A DNA stretch of 41,874 bases from Candidatus Kapaibacterium sp. (GTDB lineage: Bacteria > Bacteroidota > Ignavibacteria > Kapaibacteriales > Kapaibacteriaceae): NCBI GenBank assembly GCA_026390655.1, contig JAPLFN010000107.1:1-41874 (forward strand). The letters are read 5' to 3'. A program made the position numbers and the translations under genes. Shown here one piece after another: positions 25,713-34,767 of this stretch. Each line of letters opens with the position of its first letter. The first letter of the stretch is position 1. The notes beneath the pieces were generated by a model. It was not told the DNA's origin and did no database searches. It saw only the letters and a list, made by a program, of their open reading frames with translations.

Positions 25713-28139
25713 TCAACGCTGAACGACAAATCTCGATCTGAATGTCCTGCCAAGCCTATCTGATACTATCGCAGTGTACACTCCGGTCGTAAGTCCGGAC
25801 GTGGCAATGTCTATTCGTACACCACTGCCTTGAACCTCAGCCACCTGTTCGCCGGTGCTCGCAAAAACCATGGCGCTAACACATCCGGAGCCGATGTTTT
25901 CTAATGTGACGTGATCAATTGCAGGCTGCGGATACACACTCAACGGTGACGGCTGTGCAACGGCAACATCCCTCACGGATGTAATGCCTGTGATCTCAAT
26001 GTTTTCTGCATCGGTTACCACGATCTGCGCAAACTGCTGTTCGCGCGACGTAATGCGGATGTGATATCCGGTGCCAATTGGAACGGTAACTGGCACCAAC
26101 CATAAGTATCCTTGAGAAGAAGCAGGTACAGAGTCTCTGACGATAGCCACCAGCTCACCATCCTTTACAAGTTCTAGTCTCACGCTCCCGGTGATATTTG
26201 TCTTCCACGAAACAGCATAGCTACTGTCGTGCGTCCAGCGTACATCTGTTTCCGGACGATTGATCTCTAGGAATGGCGCGGCAACTACAAAGCTGTCCAC
26301 CTTTGACCAATCACTTTGGAGCTTGCCGATAGTGGCACGAGCACGCCAATAGAACTTCTCTTCGGCATTGCCGGCATTGAATGCAATTCTGTCGCTTTGT
26401 GTTGAGCCCTTCTGAACCATCATTGTGAAAGCGAAATCTCGCGCTACCTGTACATACAAGGAATCAGTTCGTCCATACTGTGCTACACGCAATTGATGCG
26501 TGTACTTCTCAAGTATGCGTTCTGCTCCGATAGGCCATTGCAGGGTGGGTACCCTAGGAGCATCAGGTTTCGGAGCCGGTATGCCAAAGGCGAACTCGCC
26601 CGCCGTTGTTTTCTCAACAACAAGCTCGCGAGTTGCCGCATCATAGCGTGTGTTCAAAGGAAGGAAGCTTCCAGTGTCCGGATAACTCCGACGATAAACT
26701 GTGAGCTTCTGAGGATCCAACACGATACCAAGGGTGTCAATGTTAAAGCGCACGGTTATCTCATGAGACCGCACACCCTCTACAACAAGTGAGATTCTTC
26801 CCTGATGCAACAAGGGGGCTTCTTCATTCCATACGGAATTTACCGGCGACCATTGCGCACGCTGAGCTACTGTGGTGTTATAGAAGTATGAGTCCAGCGA
26901 TGTGAACTGAACCTTCATCCCAACGTTTTGAGCGCCACGATGATAGGAGTATGTTTCATTGAGAAGTACATCCTTGATCTGAACAGTCGCACTCGCTCGC
27001 CCCGTTGGCCATATCGGATACTTCGTTGCACGGTACACATACATTTGCTTGGGGTATGATGCCTCAAACACAACCGTCCCATTAGAGTCAACTTCCGTGA
27101 CGGCCGCAGAGCCTTCGTTTGCAGCACTTCCCCATCCAAGCAATCGATGGCCATTGGCGAGGGTCTGCAAGCCCCCTTGAATACTCACGTAATAGTCGGG
27201 AACATGACGGTATTCCCAAACGAGTCTGCACGTCTTGTTCACTTCATCAAGTTCATACTCAACACCGCGCGAATATTGCGGTGTGTGTTGTGTTCCATTG
27301 TCGAACAACGTGATATGTCCGTTGGGCAACCTACGTGCATCATGTTGATAGCTGAAATATGTTGGTGCCTGCTCTTCGTGCTCACCGATAAATGTGAACT
27401 GATTGCTCTTACCGCCCAGTATCCACATCACATCGCCTGTTGCGCGGTTTACTTTGATCACTTGAGACATGTGCCGCATCGAGACGATCCAGTTACCGTC
27501 ATTATCGATCCATAGGGAATTGTTGTGGCAATACCTGATGGCCGGTGCTTGGAGATTCTCGTATGAATCGGTGATCGGCAAGTGATCGAGAGAACGCCAC
27601 TGGACAACAACATTTCCGTCCCTGTCGATCTCCTGAATAACGGCTTGCACAACATTTGCTGCCGGATGTCCGCCAGGGACAACCTTGGACATGTCCACAG
27701 TAACATCCTCCGCACCGAGGATTACAAGGTTTCCATTCGGGAGCATGTGAAAGTCGTGTTGCGTTGTTAAGTAGCCCCTTGCCTGAGAAACGAACTCTTG
27801 TGTAGCAAACAATGTGTCAACGATGTAAACACCAGCAGGAACTGACGCTCCCGCAAAGACCACTAACTCAGAATAGCCAAGCCTCCCATCAGGGAACACC
27901 TTGTACTCAAATGGGTAATTGGCCGTCCTGCCAACCTTCATCACTCCGCCGTTAACGTTATAAACTCCCAGGTAGGGGGCGTAGGGGCGCGGACTAACTC
28001 GACAGTTCGGTGCCAGATAGAGGAAACCTGGCTCTGGCGAGTCATTTGTTGTGACCTTTAAAGGGGCTAGGTCTGACTGTGCGAAGACCTGCAGCGCCAT
28101 AAGACAAAACAGCACGACAGGTAGCGTTGAACGTTTCAT
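25713..28139 (-). CDS. Arylsulfotransferase-like (ASST) beta-propeller protein with T9SS domain
   Basis: 808 residues from ATG 28139 (track start 28166 is nine codons upstream). Signal peptide ('LPVVLFCLMALQVFAQ'), an ASST-type propeller (about 60-400) with 'TTQHDFHMLPNGNLVILG', 'WILGGKSNQFTF', 'SYQHDARRLPNGHITLFDNG', then Ig/FN3-like modules, and a C-terminal T9SS domain ('LSVYPQPAIDHVTLENIGSG', 'GLTTGVYTAIV'). The propeller may transfer sulfate or may only bind; I cannot confirm the catalytic His. It is a paralogue of the gene at 29261. Convergent and gap-free with the diheme cytochrome. Confidence 0.82.
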   Translation of the reverse strand: MKRSTLPVVLFCLMALQVFAQSDLAPLKVTTNDSPEPGFLYLAPNCRVSPRPYAPYLGVYNVNGGVMKVGRTANYPFEYKVFPDGRLGYSELVVFAGASVPAGVYIVDTLFATQEFVSQARGYLTTQHDFHMLPNGNLVILGAEDVTVDMSKVVPGGHPAANVVQAVIQEIDRDGNVVVQWRSLDHLPITDSYENLQAPAIRYCHNNSLWIDNDGNWIVSMRHMSQVIKVNRATGDVMWILGGKSNQFTFIGEHEEQAPTYFSYQHDARRLPNGHITLFDNGTQHTPQYSRGVEYELDEVNKTCRLVWEYRHVPDYYVSIQGGLQTLANGHRLLGWGSAANEGSAAVTEVDSNGTVVFEASYPKQMYVYRATKYPIWPTGRASATVQIKDVLLNETYSYHRGAQNVGMKVQFTSLDSYFYNTTVAQRAQWSPVNSVWNEEAPLLHQGRISLVVEGVRSHEITVRFNIDTLGIVLDPQKLTVYRRSYPDTGSFLPLNTRYDAATRELVVEKTTAGEFAFGIPAPKPDAPRVPTLQWPIGAERILEKYTHQLRVAQYGRTDSLYVQVARDFAFTMMVQKGSTQSDRIAFNAGNAEEKFYWRARATIGKLQSDWSKVDSFVVAAPFLEINRPETDVRWTHDSSYAVSWKTNITGSVRLELVKDGELVAIVRDSVPASSQGYLWLVPVTVPIGTGYHIRITSREQQFAQIVVTDAENIEITGITSVRDVAVAQPSPLSVYPQPAIDHVTLENIGSGCVSAMVFASTGEQVAEVQGSGVRIDIATSGLTTGVYTAIVSDRLGRTFRSRFVVQR

Positions 28140-28167
28140 AGCGATAGGACCTTGGATTGAGGTCAAA

Positions 28168-28214
28168 GTTACGGAGTTGTAGGGTCACGCCATGGCGTGA
28201 CCGTAGTTACGGAG
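28168..28214. repeat. Intergenic copy of the GGTCACGCCATGGCGTGACC palindrome
   Basis: The palindrome is at 28183-28202 with the same 26-bp core as the copies at 24.65 kb, and is flanked by a direct repeat GTTACGGAG (28168-28176 and 28206-28214). The flanks resemble the TACGGAG flanks of the tandem copies. It sits in the divergent promoter region of the ASST-like and RmlD-like genes. Confidence 0.85.
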
Positions 28215-28217
28215 GTC

Positions 28218-28239
28218 GCGCGATAGCATGCTATCGCGC
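28218..28239. promoter_or_regulatory. Perfect 22-bp palindrome
   Basis: GCGCGATAGCATGCTATCGCGC reads identically on both strands. Directly after the GTTACGGAG repeat and just before the candidate promoter of the RmlD-like gene. Could be a regulator site or another repeat element; no homologous copy seen elsewhere in the window. Confidence 0.55.
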
Positions 28240-28241
28240 TG

Positions 28242-28271
28242 TTGTTCGTAATCTCGCACTGTTGATCTTTG
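28242..28271 (+). promoter_or_regulatory. Candidate Bacteroidota-type promoter for the RmlD-like gene
   Basis: TTG at 28242-28244, 19 bp, GATCTTTG at 28264-28271 (one mismatch to TAnnTTTG). About 25 bp before the start codon. Pattern match only. Confidence 0.35.
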
Positions 28272-28295
28272 CACAATGTCAGCGACTTCACATAG

Positions 28296-29186
28296 ATGAT
28301 TACAATTGTTGGTGCAGGAAGCTCTTTAGCAGGAGCTCTCATTCCATTGCTTATTGATGAGACAGATGAGCCCCTTCATCTGATCTCTGGACGCGCGTTG
28401 CCATTTGAAGATGAGAAGATCCAAACATCGATTATTGACGTGTTGGATAAGAACGCTCTTAAGACTTCCATAATGGAGGCCATGCCAAATACGATCATCA
28501 ACTGCGCGGCAATGACAAGCGTTGACAGATGTGAGACAGAGCGGAACATGGCCTGGTCAGTTAACGTTACCCTCGTCGAGAACTTAACGCGGATGGCCCG
28601 CATTGTTGACGCACGCATCGTGCAGGTATCAACCGATTATGTGTTTGATGGTCTCAAGGGACCTTACGCTGAAGGTGCTATCGCAAATCCGATCAATTAC
28701 TACGGTAAGTCAAAGCTTGCCGGAGAAATTGTGTGTTTGAGCGGAAGTAACGCGGCAGCTGTGGTTAGAACGAATGTGCTCTATGGCACTTCGAAGGAGC
28801 GACCTGATTTTGTTCGGTGGGTTCTCGATGCTCTCGATGCCGGCACGCCGGTCCGCGTAGTAAATGATCAATACTCAAACCCAACGTATATCGAGGATCT
28901 GGCTGATGCTATCTCTCGAATCGTAATGAGAAAACGTAGTGGATTGTTTCATGTTGGAGGGGCAGACTATGTAAGTCGATTCGATTTTGCTGTGAAGATC
29001 GCAGAGTTCTTCAAAGGAGATGTATCATTGATTCGAGCAGTGACAACCGCAGAGTTGGGTCAGGCCGCGCGTCGCCCCCTACGAGGAGGACTGGTTCCGC
29101 TCAAAACAGAGACCGATCTTAAAATGAAGATGCGCGGAATTGAAAGTGGACTTTCATCCGTGCGACATGCTATGTTATCCAAATAA
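28296..29186 (+). CDS. RmlD-like NAD(P)-dependent sugar-nucleotide reductase
   Basis: A 296-residue extended short-chain dehydrogenase of the dTDP-4-dehydrorhamnose reductase family. N-terminal nucleotide-binding glycine motif 'GAGSSLAG', 'NCAAMTSVDRCE' after beta-4, catalytic 'STDYVFDG' and 'YYGKSKLAGE' (Tyr-x3-Lys). Cytoplasmic. The other rml genes are not in the window, so it may instead act on another nucleotide sugar, or a related RmlD-fold role. It lies alone between two ASST-like T9SS genes; whether it makes a sugar linked to their surface attachment is speculation. Confidence 0.88.
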   Translation: MITIVGAGSSLAGALIPLLIDETDEPLHLISGRALPFEDEKIQTSIIDVLDKNALKTSIMEAMPNTIINCAAMTSVDRCETERNMAWSVNVTLVENLTRMARIVDARIVQVSTDYVFDGLKGPYAEGAIANPINYYGKSKLAGEIVCLSGSNAAAVVRTNVLYGTSKERPDFVRWVLDALDAGTPVRVVNDQYSNPTYIEDLADAISRIVMRKRSGLFHVGGADYVSRFDFAVKIAEFFKGDVSLIRAVTTAELGQAARRPLRGGLVPLKTETDLKMKMRGIESGLSSVRHAMLSK

Positions 29187-29211
29187 CATGTAACGAAAGT
29201 GTCGATTTGGG

Positions 29212-29247
29212 GTTGTTACCAGCGGTAGAACATTTTGTGGTAACAAC
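29212..29247. promoter_or_regulatory. Perfect 9-bp inverted repeat upstream of second ASST-like gene
   Basis: GTTGTTACC (29212-29220) and GGTAACAAC (29239-29247), 18-bp spacer, ending 13 bp before the start codon. It could be an operator or a 5' UTR hairpin that affects translation. Confidence 0.45.
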
Positions 29248-29260
29248 AGCATTGAGAATA

Positions 29261-32200
29261 ATGACACTCTTTCATCGCGCATTTGGTTTGGCGAAGACAA
29301 TTTTTTTTACCCCCATCATTGTTGTACTCAGCTCCCTCTTCATAGTTCCATCGCTTCAGTCACAGAATGACCTACGAGACCTAGATGTTACCGTACTGAG
29401 GTACCCTTCCCCTGGCTATTACTTTGTTGCCGCCGGTTCTGCGAGTTCTTCGTCCGCGCTTGACAATGCGGGCAAGAATATGTTTATTAAATCGCTGGGC
29501 AAAGCACTCTTTGTTAACAACGTTCAGACGTATGGCAACAAGTGGTTCACCCACTTTGCATTACCTGACAATGTTCCTGTTTTTCTTCGTCGCGATGTAC
29601 ATAATACCGTTATAGACACATTGCGTCCTTCCGGTGGGTATGCCACGGACTTTCATGAGTGCAGGATTATTTCTGATACGTCATATCTCATCCTAGGGGT
29701 AGAAAAGTTGACGGTTGATCTGTCGGCAACGGTGCCCGGTGGTAAGTCAAATGCAGACGTTTCCGTAGCAATTGTTCAAGAGCGAACGTTTTCGGGACAA
29801 ACGCTCTTTCAATGGAGATCTATCGACTACATTCCAGTGGCAGATGCAGTCGAAGATATTGATCTCACGGCTGCAAGCATTGATTACATCCATGTGAATT
29901 CCATCGTTAAGGATAAGGATGGAAACTATCTCTTGTCTTGCCGACATCTCGATGAAGTCATAAAGATCAATGGTAGAAACGGGTCGGTCATCTGGCGTTT
30001 AGGGGGCTCCAAGTCAAAGCACAATCAGTTCACGTTTGAGAACGATACAACAGACGGATTCGTAGGGTTTTCGCATCAGCATAGCGCTATCATTTCTAAG
30101 ACGGGTACATTGCTGATGTTTGACAACGGCAACCTCAAACCCGGAACGCCTCGTTCGAGAGCTGTTGAGTATTCCATTGATGAGGTACGAAAAACTGTGC
30201 GAAGGGTCTGGGAGTTCAGTCCTACACCAGATGTTTATGCCTCCTCGATGGGCAGCGTACAAGAGCTCGAGAACGGCAATATTCTTGTTGGCTATGGATC
30301 TGCAACAACCAATTTGGTTGCCCAAGAGGTCAACCGAGATGGAACAATTCACGTGCAGATACAGGACCCAACGGGCGATGCGCTTACTGCCTATCGTGTG
30401 ACAAAATCTAGTATGCATATGTCCGGCATGTTTCGTGAGGTCTCCACCACGGGAGCTATGTCCTTTGCTGACGCTGCCAGCTCAACAAACTTGAAGGTCA
30501 ATTGGAATAGGGTCTCAGCCGCTACCTCGGCAATGGCTGAGCGACATGCGTATCAGCCACACAATATCTCGTTTACGGAAGACGTTGCATGCGGTGTATT
30601 ACCCAGTCGATGGGTTTTTAGAGTAAAAGATCCGTCCTTGGTCTCCGGCACCATGACGTTTGACCTAGGAGCAGAACCCGCGATAGATTTTCCAGATAAG
30701 GTCAATCTCTATTATCGATCGGCCGAAGGAGTCGGTGATTTCCAGCTCGTTGCCGCAAAGTATGACCAAGCAACGAAACTCTTGACCGTTGACAAGCTCA
30801 TGTATGGTGAGTTTATGCTAGCCTATGCAATGTGCATCGCACCTACGCTGGTGTCTCCGGCAAATCTTGCAACTGAAGTGGGTTCTACTCAAAAATTGGA
30901 GTGGACTGAGGCAGTTTACACAGGTGAGTATCAGGTAGCCCTGTCCGAGTCTCCAACCTTTGCAACAACATTTGCGCTGCTGACTGTGGTTGGACTTAAA
31001 ACGACGATGCCATCCGTTCTTGAGTTTACAACGTTCTATTGGCGGGTGCGGAGTAAGGTCCTCAACGGATATGGTCCATGGTCTGAAGTGTTCCAGTTCA
31101 CAACACAAATTGCAGTTCCAACGATCATAGGTCCACGTGTTTCCGGAGTAGACACTGTTGCCGTCCTTCCAACGCAAGCATTCTCGTGGCATCCTGTAAA
31201 GGGGGCTCGTACTTACCATGTTACAGTTAACAGATTTGGTCTTCCAGTCTCTGTAGCCGATACACTTATTCAGACAACATCATTTGTGCTTGGAACAACT
31301 CTCCAACCAAACACGAAATACACATGGAATGTACGGGCCCTGAGTGACGCTGTTGTTGGCCGACAAAGCGCAGACGTGTTCTTCGTTACTGCACCTGCAA
31401 CCCCGCAGCTTATTACTCCTGCCAATAAAGCAATTGACGTTCCAACGGACAGCCCACTTTTTGTCTGGGACGAAGTTCCCGGAGCAGTCAGATACATATT
31501 GACGTGTAGACGCACGGCTGATAATGTGGTGCTTGCCAATGTTTCTTCGGAGCGTCCTCCACTGACGATACCTACTCTTCCCTTGGCTACGCAATGCCTT
31601 TGGACGTGCAGGGCGGTTAGTAAATATGGCTCCGGGATTGATGCTAAGCCCTTGTCCTTCACAACAACTTCAACAACCATTTTGAATTCGCCGGGTACGT
31701 TATCACCAAAAAAAGCGGGTGACGTGGATACACTCTCCGTCCCATTTTCCTGGACCAACGTACCTCTTGCAAGATTTTACGATCTACAGATTACCTCCAA
31801 ACTGACATTCGAGCAGTTTGATATCGATACTTCAGGGCTAACATCTGTTGAATGGATTGCGCCCATTCTCAAGCCCGGTATCACCTATCGTTGGAGAGTG
31901 ATTGGCTATAACGGCACTGCCGCCGGACGGTGGTCAGATACTGCCACGTTCACAACGGTGGCGGCTCCATCGCAAGGTCTGACCCCCGTTTCTCCTGTTT
32001 CAGGCTCTGCTGAGGTTGCTGTTTCAGGCAACTTCACGTACACAACGTCCTCAAGATTCACGAGTTATGGCGTCCAAGTTGGCCTAGACGCGGCCCTTTC
32101 TTCTCCTACGTTTCAGCTTTTTTCAGACAACGCATTGTGTCCGTACACAGGTCTATCAACTGGAACAACATATTTCTGGCGTGCAGTGGGCATAAAGGCC

Positions 32201-32521
32201 GGTCAGCCTGACGAGTACGGCTCAACGTCAAGTTTTAGAACGATCACTTTCACCGGAGTTGAGGCAACAAACAACCTCGATGACATTCAGCCGAGTGCGC
32301 ACTTTGATGGTGACGTCTTAACCTTTGTAAGGGGCACTACAGGCGCACAGATCACGAGTGGATCGTTGTATTCACTTCAGGGCAACATTGTGAAAGTGAT
32401 TGACAAGGATGCATGGCTCAGTGGTTCGTCTCAGTGCACAGGCCTGGCGCATGGCAGCTACTTTCTCGTGCTCTCGTCATCTACCGGTGACGTTGTTGTG
32501 GTACCACTCCTGAAGATCTAG
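29261..32521 (+). CDS. Large ASST-like beta-propeller protein with FN3 repeats and T9SS-like end
   Basis: 1086 residues from ATG 29261 (the track's TTG at 29207 adds 18 residues). Signal peptide ('IIVVLSSLFIVPSLQSQ'), ASST-like propeller (about 50-400) with 'WRLGGSKSKHNQFTF', 'FSHQHSAIISKTGTLLMFDNG', then about five fibronectin type III-like modules recognised by repeated 'YxWRV' type strands ('TTFYWRVRS', 'TKYTWNVRA', 'ITYRWRVIG', 'TTYFWRAVG'), and a weak C-terminal T9SS-like domain. Paralogous to the gene at 25713-28139 but longer and in opposite orientation. Cell-surface or secreted; substrate unknown. Confidence 0.8.
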   Translation: MTLFHRAFGLAKTIFFTPIIVVLSSLFIVPSLQSQNDLRDLDVTVLRYPSPGYYFVAAGSASSSSALDNAGKNMFIKSLGKALFVNNVQTYGNKWFTHFALPDNVPVFLRRDVHNTVIDTLRPSGGYATDFHECRIISDTSYLILGVEKLTVDLSATVPGGKSNADVSVAIVQERTFSGQTLFQWRSIDYIPVADAVEDIDLTAASIDYIHVNSIVKDKDGNYLLSCRHLDEVIKINGRNGSVIWRLGGSKSKHNQFTFENDTTDGFVGFSHQHSAIISKTGTLLMFDNGNLKPGTPRSRAVEYSIDEVRKTVRRVWEFSPTPDVYASSMGSVQELENGNILVGYGSATTNLVAQEVNRDGTIHVQIQDPTGDALTAYRVTKSSMHMSGMFREVSTTGAMSFADAASSTNLKVNWNRVSAATSAMAERHAYQPHNISFTEDVACGVLPSRWVFRVKDPSLVSGTMTFDLGAEPAIDFPDKVNLYYRSAEGVGDFQLVAAKYDQATKLLTVDKLMYGEFMLAYAMCIAPTLVSPANLATEVGSTQKLEWTEAVYTGEYQVALSESPTFATTFALLTVVGLKTTMPSVLEFTTFYWRVRSKVLNGYGPWSEVFQFTTQIAVPTIIGPRVSGVDTVAVLPTQAFSWHPVKGARTYHVTVNRFGLPVSVADTLIQTTSFVLGTTLQPNTKYTWNVRALSDAVVGRQSADVFFVTAPATPQLITPANKAIDVPTDSPLFVWDEVPGAVRYILTCRRTADNVVLANVSSERPPLTIPTLPLATQCLWTCRAVSKYGSGIDAKPLSFTTTSTTILNSPGTLSPKKAGDVDTLSVPFSWTNVPLARFYDLQITSKLTFEQFDIDTSGLTSVEWIAPILKPGITYRWRVIGYNGTAAGRWSDTATFTTVAAPSQGLTPVSPVSGSAEVAVSGNFTYTTSSRFTSYGVQVGLDAALSSPTFQLFSDNALCPYTGLSTGTTYFWRAVGIKAGQPDEYGSTSSFRTITFTGVEATNNLDDIQPSAHFDGDVLTFVRGTTGAQITSGSLYSLQGNIVKVIDKDAWLSGSSQCTGLAHGSYFLVLSSSTGDVVVVPLLKI

Positions 32522-32533
32522 AGCCTAGCTCTT

Positions 32534-34078
32534 CTATCCGTTCCAGTACGGACGATCTAGATTCCTGTATTGAATGGCCTCGTTCACGTGTTGTTCTGTT
32601 ACGTCAATTGATTCAGCCAGATCAGCAATGGTTCTTGCAACCTTCATGATCCTGTCATACGCCCGTGCTGAGAGATGAAGCTTTGCCATTGCCGTTGAGA
32701 GCGCCGTTCGCGCATGAGGAGTTAGTACACAGTACCTCTCCATATCCTTGGCAGTCATATCCGCGTTCTTGAAAAGATGTGACTGATCCGCAAATCGCAC
32801 ATTCTGCACGTCGCGGGCGGCAACCACCCTGGAACGAACGCTTGCTGATGATTCACCTGCATCTATCTGCACGAGCTCACTCACGTTTACAGCTGGCACA
32901 TCTATGTGGATGTCTATCCTATCGAGCATCGGTCCAGAGATCTTTGCCATGTACCGTTGCACGTCTTGAGGCGTGCATCTGCACTCACGATTCATACTTC
33001 CGAAGAATCCACAAGGACATGGGTTCATTGAGCTCACAAGCATAAAGTTGGCGGGATACTCAACAGTCATACGCGTGCGCGAGATCCTGATGCAATGTTC
33101 CTCTAGGGGTTGCCGAAGAACCTCTAGCACATTGCGTTGGAACTCCGGTACCTCGTCGAGAAAGAGCACGCCATGGTGGGCCAACGTGATCTCACCTGCG
33201 CGGACCACGCCAACGCCCCCTCCTACCAAAGCTGCATCACTGATCGTGTGATGAGGAGCACGGAAGGGGCGTTGCGTCACAAGGGGCTGACCAGGGGGGA
33301 GCAGGCCAGCCACTGAGTGAATGGTTGTGGTCTCGAGTGCTTCTGCAAGACTTAGCGGCGGTAGTATCGTGGCGAGTCGCTTAGCGAGCATGGTCTTTCC
33401 TGCGCCAGGCGGCCCAACCATAATGAGGTTGTGTCCGCCAGCAGCCGCAACTTCAAGCGCTCGTTTTACACCCAGCTGACCCTTCACGTCACATAGGTCA
33501 ATGAGGTGCCTTGCTGAGGCTGCGGCAAAGACGGATTCGATGTCTAGCGTATGCGGTAAACGTTTTGATGCGCCCGAAATCAGCTCAATAGCGTCTATTA
33601 GTGACTCCACGCCATAAACGTCCACCCCGTTTACTATTGCCCCTTCATCGATGTTCCGTTGCGGTACGATGAGTCTCTGTACCCCACGTTTCTTCAGCAT
33701 CATTGCTACTGGCAGCGTGCCTCTCGCTGGCCGCACAACGCCATCGAACGCAAGCTCACCGAGAAATGCCGTGTCAAGAAGTTCAGGAACCTCGATCATA
33801 TTCATTGCTTGGAGAATTCCGATCGCAATGGGAAGATCGAATGCGCTGCCTTCCTTGCGCACATCTGCTGGCGCGAGATTCACAGTGATCCGGCGGGGCT
33901 GCCAGTCGTAACCCGCATGATGCAGCGCTGCCACCACACGCTCGCGCGATTCGCGAACCGAGTTGTCCGGAAGGCCTACGATCTGAAATGCCGGTAGTCC
34001 AACCTCCACGGTCACCTCAATCTCAATTGGAAAGGCGCCGATACCTATCACCGATGCAGAATGCGTCTTTGCGTACAT
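32534..34078 (-). CDS. comM: ComM/YifB family AAA+ ATPase
   Basis: ComM is a branch-migration helicase that helps integrate incoming DNA during natural transformation. 514 residues from ATG 34078. N-terminal Lon-protease-like fold ('FPIEIEVTVEVGLPAFQIVGLPD', 'RITVNLAPADVRKEGSAFDLP'), then a Mg-chelatase-type AAA+ core with Walker A 'GPPGAGKTML', Walker B 'LFLDEVPEF', sensor and 'SSMNPCPCGFFG' cysteines, and the C-terminal lid. Length and motifs are complete. Relevant to the octamer ARGGGGCT described below, because uptake sequences occur in naturally transformable bacteria. Confidence 0.95.
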   Translation of the reverse strand: MYAKTHSASVIGIGAFPIEIEVTVEVGLPAFQIVGLPDNSVRESRERVVAALHHAGYDWQPRRITVNLAPADVRKEGSAFDLPIAIGILQAMNMIEVPELLDTAFLGELAFDGVVRPARGTLPVAMMLKKRGVQRLIVPQRNIDEGAIVNGVDVYGVESLIDAIELISGASKRLPHTLDIESVFAAASARHLIDLCDVKGQLGVKRALEVAAAGGHNLIMVGPPGAGKTMLAKRLATILPPLSLAEALETTTIHSVAGLLPPGQPLVTQRPFRAPHHTISDAALVGGGVGVVRAGEITLAHHGVLFLDEVPEFQRNVLEVLRQPLEEHCIRISRTRMTVEYPANFMLVSSMNPCPCGFFGSMNRECRCTPQDVQRYMAKISGPMLDRIDIHIDVPAVNVSELVQIDAGESSASVRSRVVAARDVQNVRFADQSHLFKNADMTAKDMERYCVLTPHARTALSTAMAKLHLSARAYDRIMKVARTIADLAESIDVTEQHVNEAIQYRNLDRPYWNG

Positions 34079-34091
34079 GTTTTGCCTTTTT

Positions 34092-34119
34092 GTGCGTGCA
34101 CTGTATACGTGCATTGCAC
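34092..34119. promoter_or_regulatory. Imperfect dyad between comM and RNase H genes
   Basis: GTGCGTGCAC (34092-34101), TGTATAC, GTGCATTGCAC (34109-34119): arms match apart from one bulged base and complementary centre. In a 74-bp divergent intergenic region, so a shared operator is possible. Confidence 0.35.
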
Positions 34120-34138
34120 CAGACAAAACGTGACGCAG

Positions 34139-34146
34139 TACCTTTG
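34139..34146 (+). promoter_or_regulatory. Bacteroidota-type -7 element (TACCTTTG)
   Basis: TACCTTTG is an exact TAnnTTTG match 6 bp before the RNase H start; an upstream TTG lies at 34114-34116 (22 bp away). Transcription would start at or just before the ATG, giving a nearly leaderless mRNA. Confidence 0.45.
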
Positions 34147-34152
34147 TAGCCT

Positions 34153-34767
34153 ATGGCAGCTGTAAAGAAATCCAAGTGGTATGTGGTGTGGACTGGACAC
34201 AATCCGGGCATCTACACCTCGTGGGACGATGCGAAGAAGCAGATCCATGGTGTGCCGGGTGCTCAATACAAGTCGTACGAAAGCCCGTCAGCGGCAAAGG
34301 AGGCCTTTGAAAGAGGTCACGTTCACGTTGCCTCACAGCGCCCTCGTGCTACCCATCGAAACTGTATTCTTCCGTCGCTTGCAGTAGACGCTGCTTGTGA
34401 CATGACTACTGGAGTGATGGAATATCGCGGTGTAGACGTAGGCACCGGCACGGAGATCTTCCGAATGGGACCGTACCTCGACTCTTCGAACAACCTCGGA
34501 GAATTTCTCGCCGTCGTACATGCTCTTGCCTACTGTAAACAGAATGGCATCGCGTTGCCGATCTATTCTGATTCCAGAACTGCTCTCTCTTGGGTTCGCA
34601 ACAAGCTCGCTAAGACAACGGTGGCGCGTACGTATGGAAACGCTGAGGTTTTTGCGCTCATTGCTCGGGCAGAGACATGGTTGAAAACCAACACCTACCC
34701 AAACGTTGTTCTCAAATGGAAGACCAAGGAATGGGGAGAAAACCCCGCTGACTTCGGCCGCAAATAA
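34153..34767 (+). CDS. Ribonuclease H with N-terminal viroplasmin (hybrid-binding) domain
   Basis: Degrades RNA in RNA-DNA hybrids in the cytoplasm. Residues about 8-55 form the viroplasmin/HBD-like module ('KWYVVWTGHNPGIYTSWDDA', 'YKSYESPSAAKEAF'), and about 73-204 the RNase H fold with D79, E117 ('NNLGEFLAV'), D140 ('IYSDSRTAL') and D200 ('NPADFG') as the metal-binding set. Divergent from comM. Its TAA stop is the first triplet of the TAACTCG heptamer array that fills the gap to dut. Confidence 0.92.
   Translation: MAAVKKSKWYVVWTGHNPGIYTSWDDAKKQIHGVPGAQYKSYESPSAAKEAFERGHVHVASQRPRATHRNCILPSLAVDAACDMTTGVMEYRGVDVGTGTEIFRMGPYLDSSNNLGEFLAVVHALAYCKQNGIALPIYSDSRTALSWVRNKLAKTTVARTYGNAEVFALIARAETWLKTNTYPNVVLKWKTKEWGENPADFGRK

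Noticed and set aside
28157-28357. Small ORF reading through the palindromic repeat (VTPWRDR)
   Set aside because: Overlaps the RmlD-like start and consists mostly of repeat sequence; it shows only that the repeat is open in this frame.
32519-32533. AGAGC-CTA-GCTCT mini-hairpin between convergent genes
   Set aside because: A 5-bp stem with a 3-nt loop and no T-run is too weak to call a terminator.
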